The notes under the pieces are model-generated. The model worked only from the letters and a program-made list of their open reading frames with translations, did not search any database and was not told where the DNA came from. A DNA stretch of 64,000 nt, taken from assembly GCA_900549235.1 (NCBI GenBank), contig URNT01000009.1:1-64000 (forward strand). The letters run 5' to 3'. Below, piece after piece: positions 17,087 through 24,225 of the stretch. The stretch is from an uncultured Clostridium sp. GTDB taxonomy: Bacteria; Bacillota; Clostridia; Lachnospirales; Lachnospiraceae. The translations under genes were made by a program, and so were the position numbers. The number at the start of each line of letters is the position of its first letter. Within the stretch, counting starts at the first letter, position 1.

Positions 17087-17665
17087 ATGAAAACAGCAGT
17101 TACAAGAGAAAGGGCAATGGAGCTGTTAAAAAAATACAATCAGGAGGACTTTCACATCCTTCACGCTCTGACCGTAGAGGGAGTGATGCGGTGGTTTGCT
17201 AAGGAGGAGGGCTTCGGGGATGAGGCCGATTTCTGGGGGCTTGCAGGTCTGCTTCATGACATTGATTTTGAGAAATACCCGGAGGAGCACTGCCTGAGGG
17301 CGCCGGAGCTGTTGAGGGAGGCCGGGGCAGAGGAGCAGCTGATCCACGCCGTATGCAGCCACGGCTACGGCCTGGTATGTGAGGTAGAACCGGAGCATTT
17401 TATGGAAAAGATCCTGTTTGCCTGTGACGAGCTTACGGGGCTGATTGGCGCTGCCGCAAAGATGCGTCCCTCCGGCAGCGTGATGGATATGGAGGTTTCC
17501 AGCCTTAAAAAGAAGTTCAAGGACAAGCGCTTTGCGGCAGGCTGTTCCCGGGATGTGATCCGCCAGGGAGCAGAAAGGCTGGGCTGGGCCCTGGAGGAGC
17601 TGATGGAGAAAACCATTCTTGCCATGCGCTCCTGTGAGGCAGAGATCCGGGAGGAAATGGGCTGA
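17087..17665 (+). CDS. HD-domain phosphohydrolase-like protein
   Basis: The 192-residue protein contains an HD metal-binding pattern: His in ILHALTVEGVM, the HD pair in GLLHDIDFEKYPEEH, and later His and Asp residues (AVCSHGYG, FACDELTG). This is the HDIG-type subfamily common in Clostridia, thought to hydrolyse phosphate esters of nucleotides or similar compounds; the substrate is unknown. AGGAGG at 17072-17077 fixes ATG 17087, whereas the longer open frame would overlap the transposase remnant. No membrane segment. It is probably transcribed on its own or from a promoter within the pseudogene region. No terminator was seen downstream. Confidence 0.8.
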   Translation: MKTAVTRERAMELLKKYNQEDFHILHALTVEGVMRWFAKEEGFGDEADFWGLAGLLHDIDFEKYPEEHCLRAPELLREAGAEEQLIHAVCSHGYGLVCEVEPEHFMEKILFACDELTGLIGAAAKMRPSGSVMDMEVSSLKKKFKDKRFAAGCSRDVIRQGAERLGWALEELMEKTILAMRSCEAEIREEMG

Positions 17666-17734
17666 TTTCTCAAAAATAGTCCGCATAGAAAATACAAATG
17701 TCTGCCTGAGACAAAGTTTTTTCTCTTAAAAGTA

Positions 17735-17763
17735 TTGACAGATGAGGTAAATTAGAGTATCAT
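17735..17763 (+). promoter_or_regulatory. Consensus sigma-A promoter of the aspartokinase gene
   Basis: TTGACA at 17735-17740, a 17-base spacer, and TATCAT at 17758-17763. No lysine riboswitch is visible in the short leader. Confidence 0.8.
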
Positions 17764-17830
17764 TTGCACTTGTAACGTCATAAAGTGGAATAAGGCGGGA
17801 AACCGTAAAAAAACAAGGGAGATAAGAGAC

Positions 17831-19150
17831 ATGAAAAAAGTGGTTAAGTTCGGGGGCAGCTCTCTGGCCAGCGCAAAGCAGTTCAAAAAAGTGGGCGACA
17901 TCATAAGAGCAGACAAGTCCAGACGCTATGTAGTGCCCTCCGCCCCAGGCAAGCGCAATGACAAGGACGAAAAGGTGACAGACATGCTGTACGCATGCTA
18001 CGATGCGGTGGCAGAAGGGAAGTCCTATCAGAAGATTCTGGAGAAGATCAAAAGCCGTTATATGGAGATCATTGACGGACTGGATCTGAACCTGAACATA
18101 GACCACGAGTTTGCTAAAATTGAGGAGAACTTCCTTGCAAAGGCAGGAAGGGATTATGCAGCCTCCAGAGGCGAGTATCTCAACGGTATTATTATGGCTC
18201 ATTATCTTGGTTATGAATTTATAGATGCAGCTGAGGTGATCTTCTTTGACGAGAAGGGAAATTTTGAAGCGGACCTGACCCACAAAGAGCTGTCTGAGCG
18301 CCTGGCCCATGTGGAGCGGGCTGTGATTCCGGGATTTTACGGTTCGAAGCATGACGGCACTGTAAAGACCTTTTCCAGAGGCGGCTCTGATGTGACAGGA
18401 TCCATCGTCGCAAAGGCCATTCATGCGGATATGTATGAGAACTGGACCGATGTATCCGGTTTTCTGGTGGCAGATCCAAGGATCGTAAAGGATCCTGAGG
18501 TAATCGAGACCATTACATACAGGGAACTTCGGGAGCTTTCCTACATGGGTGCCAGCGTACTCCATGAGGATGCCATTTTCCCGGTGCGCAAGGAAGGAAT
18601 CCCCATCAATATCAGAAATACCAACCGTCCGGAGGACAAGGGAACCCTGATCGTTGAGAGTACCTGCCGCAAGCCGCGCCACACCATCACCGGCGTAGCC
18701 GGAAAGAAGGGCTTCTGCTCCATCAACATTGAAAAGGCCATGATGAACGCAGAGGTAGGATTTGGGAGGAAAGTGCTGTCTGTTTTTGAGCAGTACGGTA
18801 TTTCCTTTGAGCATATGCCCTCCGGCATCGATACCATGACCGTTTATGTACACCAGTCTGAATTTGAGGAATATGAGCAGTCAGTAATCGCAGGGATCCA
18901 CCGGGCTGTGGAGCCGGATGTGGTAGAGCTTGAGTCCGACCTGGCTCTCATCGCAGTAGTAGGACGGGGAATGCGGTCCAACCGCGGAACCGCAGGCAGA
19001 GTATTTTCCGCTCTGGCCCATGCCAGAGTCAATATCAAGATGATCGATCAGGGCTCCAGTGAGTGGAACATCATTGTAGGTGTAAAGAATGAGGACTTTG
19101 AACGTGCTATCCGCGCGATCTATGATATTTTTGTAGTAGCTGAATTATAA
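17831..19150 (+). CDS. Aspartate kinase
   Basis: Phosphorylates aspartate, the first step toward lysine, threonine and methionine. The 439-residue chain starts with the kinase signature VVKFGGSSLASAKQ, has GFYGSKHDGTVKTFSRGGSD around residue 170-190, and carries C-terminal ACT domains (about 300-439) that usually bind feedback amino acids. The length fits a monofunctional aspartokinase; there is no homoserine dehydrogenase fusion. CAAGGGAG before ATG 17831 is a good ribosome site. It is a single-gene unit between a consensus promoter and a strong terminator. Which amino acid inhibits it cannot be told from the sequence. Confidence 0.93.
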   Translation: MKKVVKFGGSSLASAKQFKKVGDIIRADKSRRYVVPSAPGKRNDKDEKVTDMLYACYDAVAEGKSYQKILEKIKSRYMEIIDGLDLNLNIDHEFAKIEENFLAKAGRDYAASRGEYLNGIIMAHYLGYEFIDAAEVIFFDEKGNFEADLTHKELSERLAHVERAVIPGFYGSKHDGTVKTFSRGGSDVTGSIVAKAIHADMYENWTDVSGFLVADPRIVKDPEVIETITYRELRELSYMGASVLHEDAIFPVRKEGIPINIRNTNRPEDKGTLIVESTCRKPRHTITGVAGKKGFCSINIEKAMMNAEVGFGRKVLSVFEQYGISFEHMPSGIDTMTVYVHQSEFEEYEQSVIAGIHRAVEPDVVELESDLALIAVVGRGMRSNRGTAGRVFSALAHARVNIKMIDQGSSEWNIIVGVKNEDFERAIRAIYDIFVVAEL

Positions 19151-19159
19151 AATAAAATG

Positions 19160-19196
19160 GGCAGCAGGACCTGTGTGAGATTCCTGCTGCCTTTTT
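19160..19196 (+). terminator. Rho-independent terminator
   Basis: GGCAGCAGGA (19160-19169) pairs perfectly with TCCTGCTGCC (19182-19191), followed by TTTTT. Confidence 0.92.
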
Positions 19197-19212
19197 GCTT
19201 GTTTTAAAAATG

Positions 19213-19255
19213 AATGAATATTATTCATTAGCATTTTAAATGAGAGTGGTATACT
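19213..19255 (+). promoter_or_regulatory. Extended -10 promoter with a 17-bp palindromic operator
   Basis: AATGAATATTATTCATT (19213-19229) is a perfect palindrome around a central T, the form used by TetR-family repressors. TGGTATACT (19247-19255) is an extended -10, so the palindrome covers the -35 position. The regulated unit is the decayed methyltransferase plus the tetR gene, which suggests autoregulation. Inferred. Confidence 0.55.
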
Positions 19256-19279
19256 GATGGTAAGAGAGGAGGCTATCAA

Positions 19280-19692
19280 ATGGATCGTATAAAAGAGAAT
19301 TCAAAAGCTGCATTTGACCAGCAGGCGGCGGTTTATGATAAGGATATAAGAGGGCCGCGCTGGTGTTGGGAGACAGCGAATTTCTTCCCTTCCCGGACCA
19401 TTTTTTTGATGTTGTATACTGTAATGATTCCTTCCATCATTATCCGGCCCCGGAAAAGGTATTAAAAGAGGTGCGCCGGGTCTTAAAGGCGGGAGGCGCC
19501 TTCCTGCTTGGAGACTGCTGGCAGCCTCCCGGAGCCCGTATGGTGGTGAATTTTTATATGCGCCACAGCAAAGAGGGAGATGTAAAGATCTATTCCCGGG
19601 CAGAAATGGTTTCTCTCCTTTCCAGGCAGTTCCATGATGTATCCTGGGAGCGGGTGGGAGGATCAGCCTGTATTGCCATGGGCACAAAATAA
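19280..19692 (+). pseudogene. Class I SAM-dependent methyltransferase, internally deleted
   Basis: The N-terminus from ATG 19280 (ENSKAAFDQQAAVYDKDIRG) and the later part (GDSEFLPFPDHFFDVVYCNDSFHHYP, EVRRVLKAGGAFLLGDCW, then GDVKIYSRAEM) belong to one methyltransferase family but lie in different frames. They meet abruptly near 19352, without the glycine-rich SAM-binding motif I (normally DxGCGTG) between them. About 60 residues appear to be missing, so the product cannot bind SAM. A ribosome site (AGAGAGGAGG) is still present. It is followed 20 bases later by a TetR gene that probably once regulated it. Confidence 0.75.
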
Positions 19693-19712
19693 TCTCAGAG
19701 GAGGCATGAAAA

Positions 19713-20273
19713 ATGCGGATTACAAAGGAGCCAGAGATACGCAGGCAGGAAATTTTAGATACGGCTCTCCGGTTATTTGGGGAAAAGGGATATGAAAAAA
19801 CCTCCATTGCTGATATTGCCAGGGCAATGGGAGTGGCCCAGGGACTGTGCTACCGCTATTTCCCCTCAAAGGAAGCATTGTTTGACTGCGCCATTGAACA
19901 ATATGCAGATATTCTGGCGGCCCGGTATGAGAAAGCAGGAGAGGATGAGGGAAAAACTCTCCGCCAACTGCTTGAAGATCTGCCTGCTGTGACAGAGGAC
20001 CGGGATACAAAATACTATTCTGTTTTTCACAGTGGGGAAAACAGGAAATTTCACGATCAGTTAGCCCTTAAGGTATGTGAAAAGCTGGTCCCTTCCGCAG
20101 AAAGGCTGCTCAAGCGCGCCCGGCAGAGAGGAGAGATTGAACTGGAAGACCTGCATTCTGCCGCTGTATTCTGCGTTTATGGACAGCTTGGCATCCTGCT
20201 TTCAGAGGAGCTGACCTGGGAGGAAAAGGCAGAACAGATCCGCCGCTTCCTTATATTCGCGCTGCGTCTGTAA
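19713..20273 (+). CDS. TetR/AcrR family transcriptional regulator
   Basis: The 186-residue protein has the TetR helix-turn-helix in residues 5-50 (ILDTALRLFGEKGYEKTSIADIARAMGVAQGLCYRYF, given here as the span of its key part), followed by an all-helical ligand domain with no recognisable specificity. AGAGGAGG before ATG 19713 supports the start. It lies 20 bases after the decayed methyltransferase and likely shares its promoter, whose palindrome at 19213-19229 is a good candidate for its own operator. The ligand is unknown, and the gene appears intact although its partner is dead. Confidence 0.88.
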   Translation: MRITKEPEIRRQEILDTALRLFGEKGYEKTSIADIARAMGVAQGLCYRYFPSKEALFDCAIEQYADILAARYEKAGEDEGKTLRQLLEDLPAVTEDRDTKYYSVFHSGENRKFHDQLALKVCEKLVPSAERLLKRARQRGEIELEDLHSAAVFCVYGQLGILLSEELTWEEKAEQIRRFLIFALRL

Positions 20274-20301
20274 AAACTTTATTCTAATCCTGCCTTAAAT
20301 A

Positions 20302-20310
20302 TGCTATACT
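20302..20310 (+). promoter_or_regulatory. Extended -10 promoter for the polyphosphate kinase operon
   Basis: TGCTATACT, 43 bases before the start codon. No strong -35. Confidence 0.45.
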
Positions 20311-20352
20311 GGACAAAATAGAGGATACACTGATGGATTAAGGAGGGCTATT

Positions 20353-21861
20353 ATGCTGGAAAAGATTGACCTGGACCGGAAAACGGGGAAGAAGGAGTAT
20401 AAAGAGGCTATGAAGGCGCTGGAGCCCCGGCTTGGGCTGCTGCAGCGCAGGTGCAAGGCAGCAGGAATCCCGGTGATCCTTGTGTTTGAGGGAATGGGAG
20501 GGGCAGGAAAGGGGATTCAGATCAACCGTCTGATTCAGTCCCTGGATCCGAGAGGCTTTGATGTGTACGCCTGCAACCGTTCCACAGAGGAGGAGCGGCT
20601 GAGGCCCTTTTTGTGGCGCTACTGGATTAAGACACCGGCAAAGGGCAGGATCGCCATTTTTGACAGAAGCTGGTACCGCAGCGTCCAGGTGGACTGTTTT
20701 GACGGCCTGACGTCCAGGGAAAAGCTGCCTGACGCCTTCCAGGATATATTATCTTTTGAAAAGCAGCTGACAGATGACGGTACGGTGATCCTCAAATTTT
20801 TCCTCTACATTGATCAGAAGGAGCAGGAAAAGCGGTTTAAAAAGCTGTCAGAGGAGCAGGAGACGGCGTGGCTGGTAACAAAAGAGGACTGGCGCCGTAA
20901 CGAGGAATTTGACCGTTATCTGAGGATTAATGAGGAGATGCTGGAACGGACGGATACAGATTTTGCTCCCTGGAGCATCATAGAGGCCAGGGATAAAAAT
21001 TATGCCTCCCTTAAGATTGCCGCCGCAGTGGCAGACCGCCTGGAGCAGGAACTGGAGCGCCGTGAAAGAGAGGAAAAAAGGCCGGAGGCTCCTCTTACAA
21101 GGCGGGAGGTCCATTATAAAAATGGTGTCCTTTCCGGTATCGATCTTTCCCTGTCCATGACGGATAAAGCTTATAAAAAGGAGCTGGATGATCTGCAGAA
21201 GCGGCTTTCCAGGCTTCACAGCGAGATCTACCGGCTGAGGATCCCGGTGGTGATCGGTTTTGAGGGATGGGATGCAGGCGGAAAGGGAGGGGCCATCCGC
21301 CGCCTGACCAGCCACCTGGATCCCAGAGGCTGTCAGGTAAATCCCACTGCCGCTCCTAATGACATTGAAAAGGTCCATCATTATCTGTGGCGGTTCTGGA
21401 ACCGGATGCCCAAGGCAGGCCATATCGCCATCTTTGACCGCACCTGGTACGGCCGTGTCATGGTAGAGCGGATCGAGGGTTTCTGCACTGAGGCAGAATG
21501 GAAGCGGGCTTACCAGGAGATCAATGAGATGGAGTCCCATATGGCAAACGCGGGAGCGGTGATCCTGAAATTCTGGCTCCACATCGATAAAGAGGAACAG
21601 GCCCGCCGCTTTAAGGCCCGGCAGGAGGATCCGGCCAAGCAGTGGAAGATTACCGACGAGGACTGGCGGAACCGGGAGAAATGGGACCAGTATGAGGAAG
21701 CGGTCAATGAAATGCTGGTGCGCACTTCCACTACCTATGCCCCTTGGACCATTGTAGAGGGGAATGACAAGCATTTTGCCAGGATCAAGGTCTTAAGGAC
21801 AGTGGCAGAGGCTTTGGAAGCAAAAATAAAAGAAGTAAAGGACAAAGAGAAGAACAGATGA
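20353..21861 (+). CDS. pap: Polyphosphate:AMP phosphotransferase (two-domain PPK2)
   Basis: Makes ADP from AMP with inorganic polyphosphate as donor. The 502 residues contain two PPK2 domains in tandem, as in class II PPK2 enzymes. Domain 1 has a Walker A-like EGMGGAGKG (about 45-53) and FDRSWYR (about 105). Domain 2 has EGWDAGGKGG (about 303-312) and FDRTWYGRV (about 360). Tandem domains are the known form of AMP-specific PAP enzymes. AAGGAGG stands before ATG 20353. The stop overlaps the start of the flavoprotein gene by four bases (ATGA), so the two are co-translated. Together with two PPi-dependent phosphofructokinases nearby, this points to phosphoanhydride-based energy saving. Confidence 0.9.
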   Translation: MLEKIDLDRKTGKKEYKEAMKALEPRLGLLQRRCKAAGIPVILVFEGMGGAGKGIQINRLIQSLDPRGFDVYACNRSTEEERLRPFLWRYWIKTPAKGRIAIFDRSWYRSVQVDCFDGLTSREKLPDAFQDILSFEKQLTDDGTVILKFFLYIDQKEQEKRFKKLSEEQETAWLVTKEDWRRNEEFDRYLRINEEMLERTDTDFAPWSIIEARDKNYASLKIAAAVADRLEQELERREREEKRPEAPLTRREVHYKNGVLSGIDLSLSMTDKAYKKELDDLQKRLSRLHSEIYRLRIPVVIGFEGWDAGGKGGAIRRLTSHLDPRGCQVNPTAAPNDIEKVHHYLWRFWNRMPKAGHIAIFDRTWYGRVMVERIEGFCTEAEWKRAYQEINEMESHMANAGAVILKFWLHIDKEEQARRFKARQEDPAKQWKITDEDWRNREKWDQYEEAVNEMLVRTSTTYAPWTIVEGNDKHFARIKVLRTVAEALEAKIKEVKDKEKNR

Positions 21862-23102
21862 AGCATACAAAGGATGTAATCGTGATCGGCGGCGGCCCTG
21901 CCGGAATGCTGGCGGCCATCAGCGCTGCCAGAGGCGGAGCAAGGGTCAGCCTCTATGAAAAAAATGAAAAGCTGGGAAAGAAGCTGTTTATCACAGGAAA
22001 GGGACGGTGCAACGTAACAAACGGAGCGGATATGGAGGAGCTGTTTGAGGCTGTGGTCACCAACCGGAAATTCCTGTTCAGCAGCTTTTACGGCTTTACC
22101 AACCTGGATATGATGAGGCTTTTGGAGGAGGCCGGGCTGAAGCTTAAAACCGAGCGGGGAAATCGTGTATTCCCTCAGTCCGATCATTCTTCCGATGTGA
22201 TCAGCACCCTGGAGCGGATTATGAACAGGGAAGGGGTGAAGATCCATTTAAACACGGCTGTAACAGGGATCTGGCAGGAGGAAGGCCGCTGCAGAGGCGT
22301 TTTTCTGGAGAATGGACGGGCAGAGGGACAGGTGATCCTGGCAACGGGAGGTCTGTCCTATCCCACCACCGGCTCCACTGGCGACGGCTATGGCTGGGCC
22401 GAAGAAACGGGCCATCGGGTAACAGAGTGTCTGCCGGCTCTGGTGCCTCTGGAGGCAGAGCCTCTGGAGGAGCTCCGGGAACTTCAGGGTCTGTCTCTTA
22501 AAAATGTCCGGGCTTCTGTTTATAACGGAAAAAAGGAGCTGTACAGCGACTTTGGCGAAATGCTGTTTACCCATTTTGGAGTCAGCGGCCCCCTTCTTTT
22601 AAGCGCCAGCTCCTTCTGTGCCAAGGCGCTGCAAAAAGGCCCTCTGAGGCTGTCCATCGACTTAAAACCGGCTCTTTCAAGGGAGCAGCTGGACGAGCGG
22701 ATCCTCCGGGATTTTTCCGAAAATATCAACCGCCAGTTTAAAAACTCCCTAAGCCATCTTTACCCCGCAAAGCTGATCCCTATTATAATTCGCCGCAGCG
22801 GCATTGACCCGGAAAAAAAGGTGAATGAAATCACAAGGGAGGAACGCCAGCGGCTGGTTTCGGCTACAAAGGAACTTGCCTTTACCCTTACGGGCTTAAG
22901 AAGCTTCAGGGAGGCCATCATCACTCAGGGAGGGGTGGATGTAAGAGATGTAAATCCATCTGCCATGGAGTCAAAAAAGCTGCCTGGACTGTATTTTGCG
23001 GGAGAGGTGCTGGATCTGGATGCAGTCACCGGCGGGTTCAATCTGCAGATTGCCTGGTCCACCGGCTGGCTGGCCGGTCTGAGCGCGGCAGAGGAGGTGT
23101 AA
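21858..23102 (+). CDS. NAD(P)/FAD-dependent oxidoreductase, BaiN/HI0933/YhiN family
   Basis: A 414-residue flavoprotein. The N-terminal FAD-binding motif VIGGGPAGMLAAISAARGG (9-27) is followed by the family-specific GKKLFITGKGRCNVTN. The C-terminal LYFAGEVLDLDAVTGGFNLQ is the second FAD contact typical of HI0933-like proteins. One clostridial member of this family was named BaiN and linked to bile-acid reduction, but most members have no proven substrate, so no specific role is claimed. The start overlaps the polyphosphate kinase stop. The yccF gene begins three bases after the stop, so the three form an operon. Confidence 0.88.
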   Translation: MKHTKDVIVIGGGPAGMLAAISAARGGARVSLYEKNEKLGKKLFITGKGRCNVTNGADMEELFEAVVTNRKFLFSSFYGFTNLDMMRLLEEAGLKLKTERGNRVFPQSDHSSDVISTLERIMNREGVKIHLNTAVTGIWQEEGRCRGVFLENGRAEGQVILATGGLSYPTTGSTGDGYGWAEETGHRVTECLPALVPLEAEPLEELRELQGLSLKNVRASVYNGKKELYSDFGEMLFTHFGVSGPLLLSASSFCAKALQKGPLRLSIDLKPALSREQLDERILRDFSENINRQFKNSLSHLYPAKLIPIIIRRSGIDPEKKVNEITREERQRLVSATKELAFTLTGLRSFREAIITQGGVDVRDVNPSAMESKKLPGLYFAGEVLDLDAVTGGFNLQIAWSTGWLAGLSAAEEV

Positions 23103-23105
23103 GCT

Positions 23106-23465
23106 TTGGGCTGTCTGGGAAATCTTCTCTGGTTTATATTTGGAGGCGCCCTCAGCGGGCTGAGCTGGTGTCTGGCAGGCTGCTTATGGTGTGTTACAGT
23201 GGTGGGGATCCCTGTGGGGCTTCAGTGCTTTAAACTGTCCTCCTTAAGTTTTTTCCCCTTTGGAAAAGAGGTGTCCTATGGAGGAGGGGCAGGTTCCTTT
23301 CTCTTAAATATCATCTGGCTCCTTGTATCAGGGCTGCCTCTGGCCCTGGAGCATCTGGGCCTTGGGCTGGTGCTCTGCGTTACGGTTGTTGGGATTCCCT
23401 TTGGCCTTCAGCAGTTTAAGCTGGCCAAGCTGGCTCTCATGCCCTTTGGAACGGAGATTCACTGA
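23106..23465 (+). CDS. YccF-family membrane protein
   Basis: The 119-residue inner-membrane protein is made of two related halves, each with hydrophobic helices around a CVTVVGIP(V/F)GLQ motif and ending in a (F/M)PFG(K/T)E segment. This duplicated pattern is typical of YccF domains, whose function is unknown. The start is a TTG at 23106, chosen for the GGAGG at 23092-23096 and full-length domain coverage. It follows the flavoprotein gene after three bases and is probably co-transcribed. About four membrane helices are expected. Confidence 0.82.
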   Translation: MGCLGNLLWFIFGGALSGLSWCLAGCLWCVTVVGIPVGLQCFKLSSLSFFPFGKEVSYGGGAGSFLLNIIWLLVSGLPLALEHLGLGLVLCVTVVGIPFGLQQFKLAKLALMPFGTEIH

Positions 23466-23473
23466 CCGGGGTC

Positions 23474-23502
23474 TTGTACATGAAAAAAAATCATGCTATG
23501 AT
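23474..23502 (+). promoter_or_regulatory. Promoter of cmk-ispH
   Basis: TTGTAC at 23474-23479, a 17-base spacer, TATGAT at 23497-23502. Confidence 0.65.
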
Positions 23503-23529
23503 AGGGTGTGAAAACAGAAGGAGACGAAA

Positions 23530-24225
23530 ATGAAAATGAACCATTTTAATATAGCCATTGACGGGCCGGCAGGAGCCGGAAAAAGCACCATCGCAAAACA
23601 GGCGGCCGGGCGGCTGGGCTTTGTGTATGTGGACACCGGGGCCATGTACCGCACCATTGCCCTTTACGTTCTCAGAGAGGGCATTTCAGGAAAGGACGAG
23701 GAGGCAGTATGCCGGGCCTGCCAGGCAGTGGATATTACCATCGCTTATGAGGACGGCACCCAGCAGGTCTTTTTAAATGGGGAAAATGTATCCGAACAGA
23801 TCCGCAGTGAGCAGGTGGGAAATATGGCTTCAGTGGTATCTGCCTACGTTCCTGTCCGTGAAAAGCTGGTAGAGCTGCAGAAGCACCTGGCAGAGCGGGC
23901 GGATGTGATCATGGATGGAAGGGACATCGGCACCTGTGTACTGCCGGATGCCCAGGCAAAGATCTATCTCACCGCATCGGTGGAGGTGCGGGCCCGGCGC
24001 CGGTTTAAGGAATTTATGGAAAAAGGGGTGGACATCACCCTGGAGAAGGTTGAGGAGGACATCCGCCAGAGAGATTACCAAGATATGCACAGAGAACATT
24101 CTCCCCTCACCCAGGCAGAGGATGCGGTGCTTCTTGACAGCTCCCATATGACTGTGGATCAGGTTATAGAGGCCATTATTCGGATCGCAGAGGAAAAGGG
24201 CCTTGAGAGAAAGGCAGGCCTGTGA
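23530..24225 (+). CDS. cmk: (d)CMP kinase
   Basis: Phosphorylates CMP and dCMP to the diphosphates. The 231-residue chain starts with the P-loop IDGPAGAGKSTIAKQ (about 9-23), continues with the family motif YVDTGAMYRT, and has MDGRDIGTCVLPDAQ (about 125-140) and a mobile LID region with RDYQDMHREHSPL. The gene starts MKMNHFNIAIDG; ATG 23530 and 23536 are both possible, with AAGGAGA upstream. The stop TGA overlaps the ispH start ATG (TGATG), an arrangement also seen in other Clostridia, where cmk and ispH-rpsA travel together. Confidence 0.94.
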   Translation: MKMNHFNIAIDGPAGAGKSTIAKQAAGRLGFVYVDTGAMYRTIALYVLREGISGKDEEAVCRACQAVDITIAYEDGTQQVFLNGENVSEQIRSEQVGNMASVVSAYVPVREKLVELQKHLAERADVIMDGRDIGTCVLPDAQAKIYLTASVEVRARRRFKEFMEKGVDITLEKVEEDIRQRDYQDMHREHSPLTQAEDAVLLDSSHMTVDQVIEAIIRIAEEKGLERKAGL

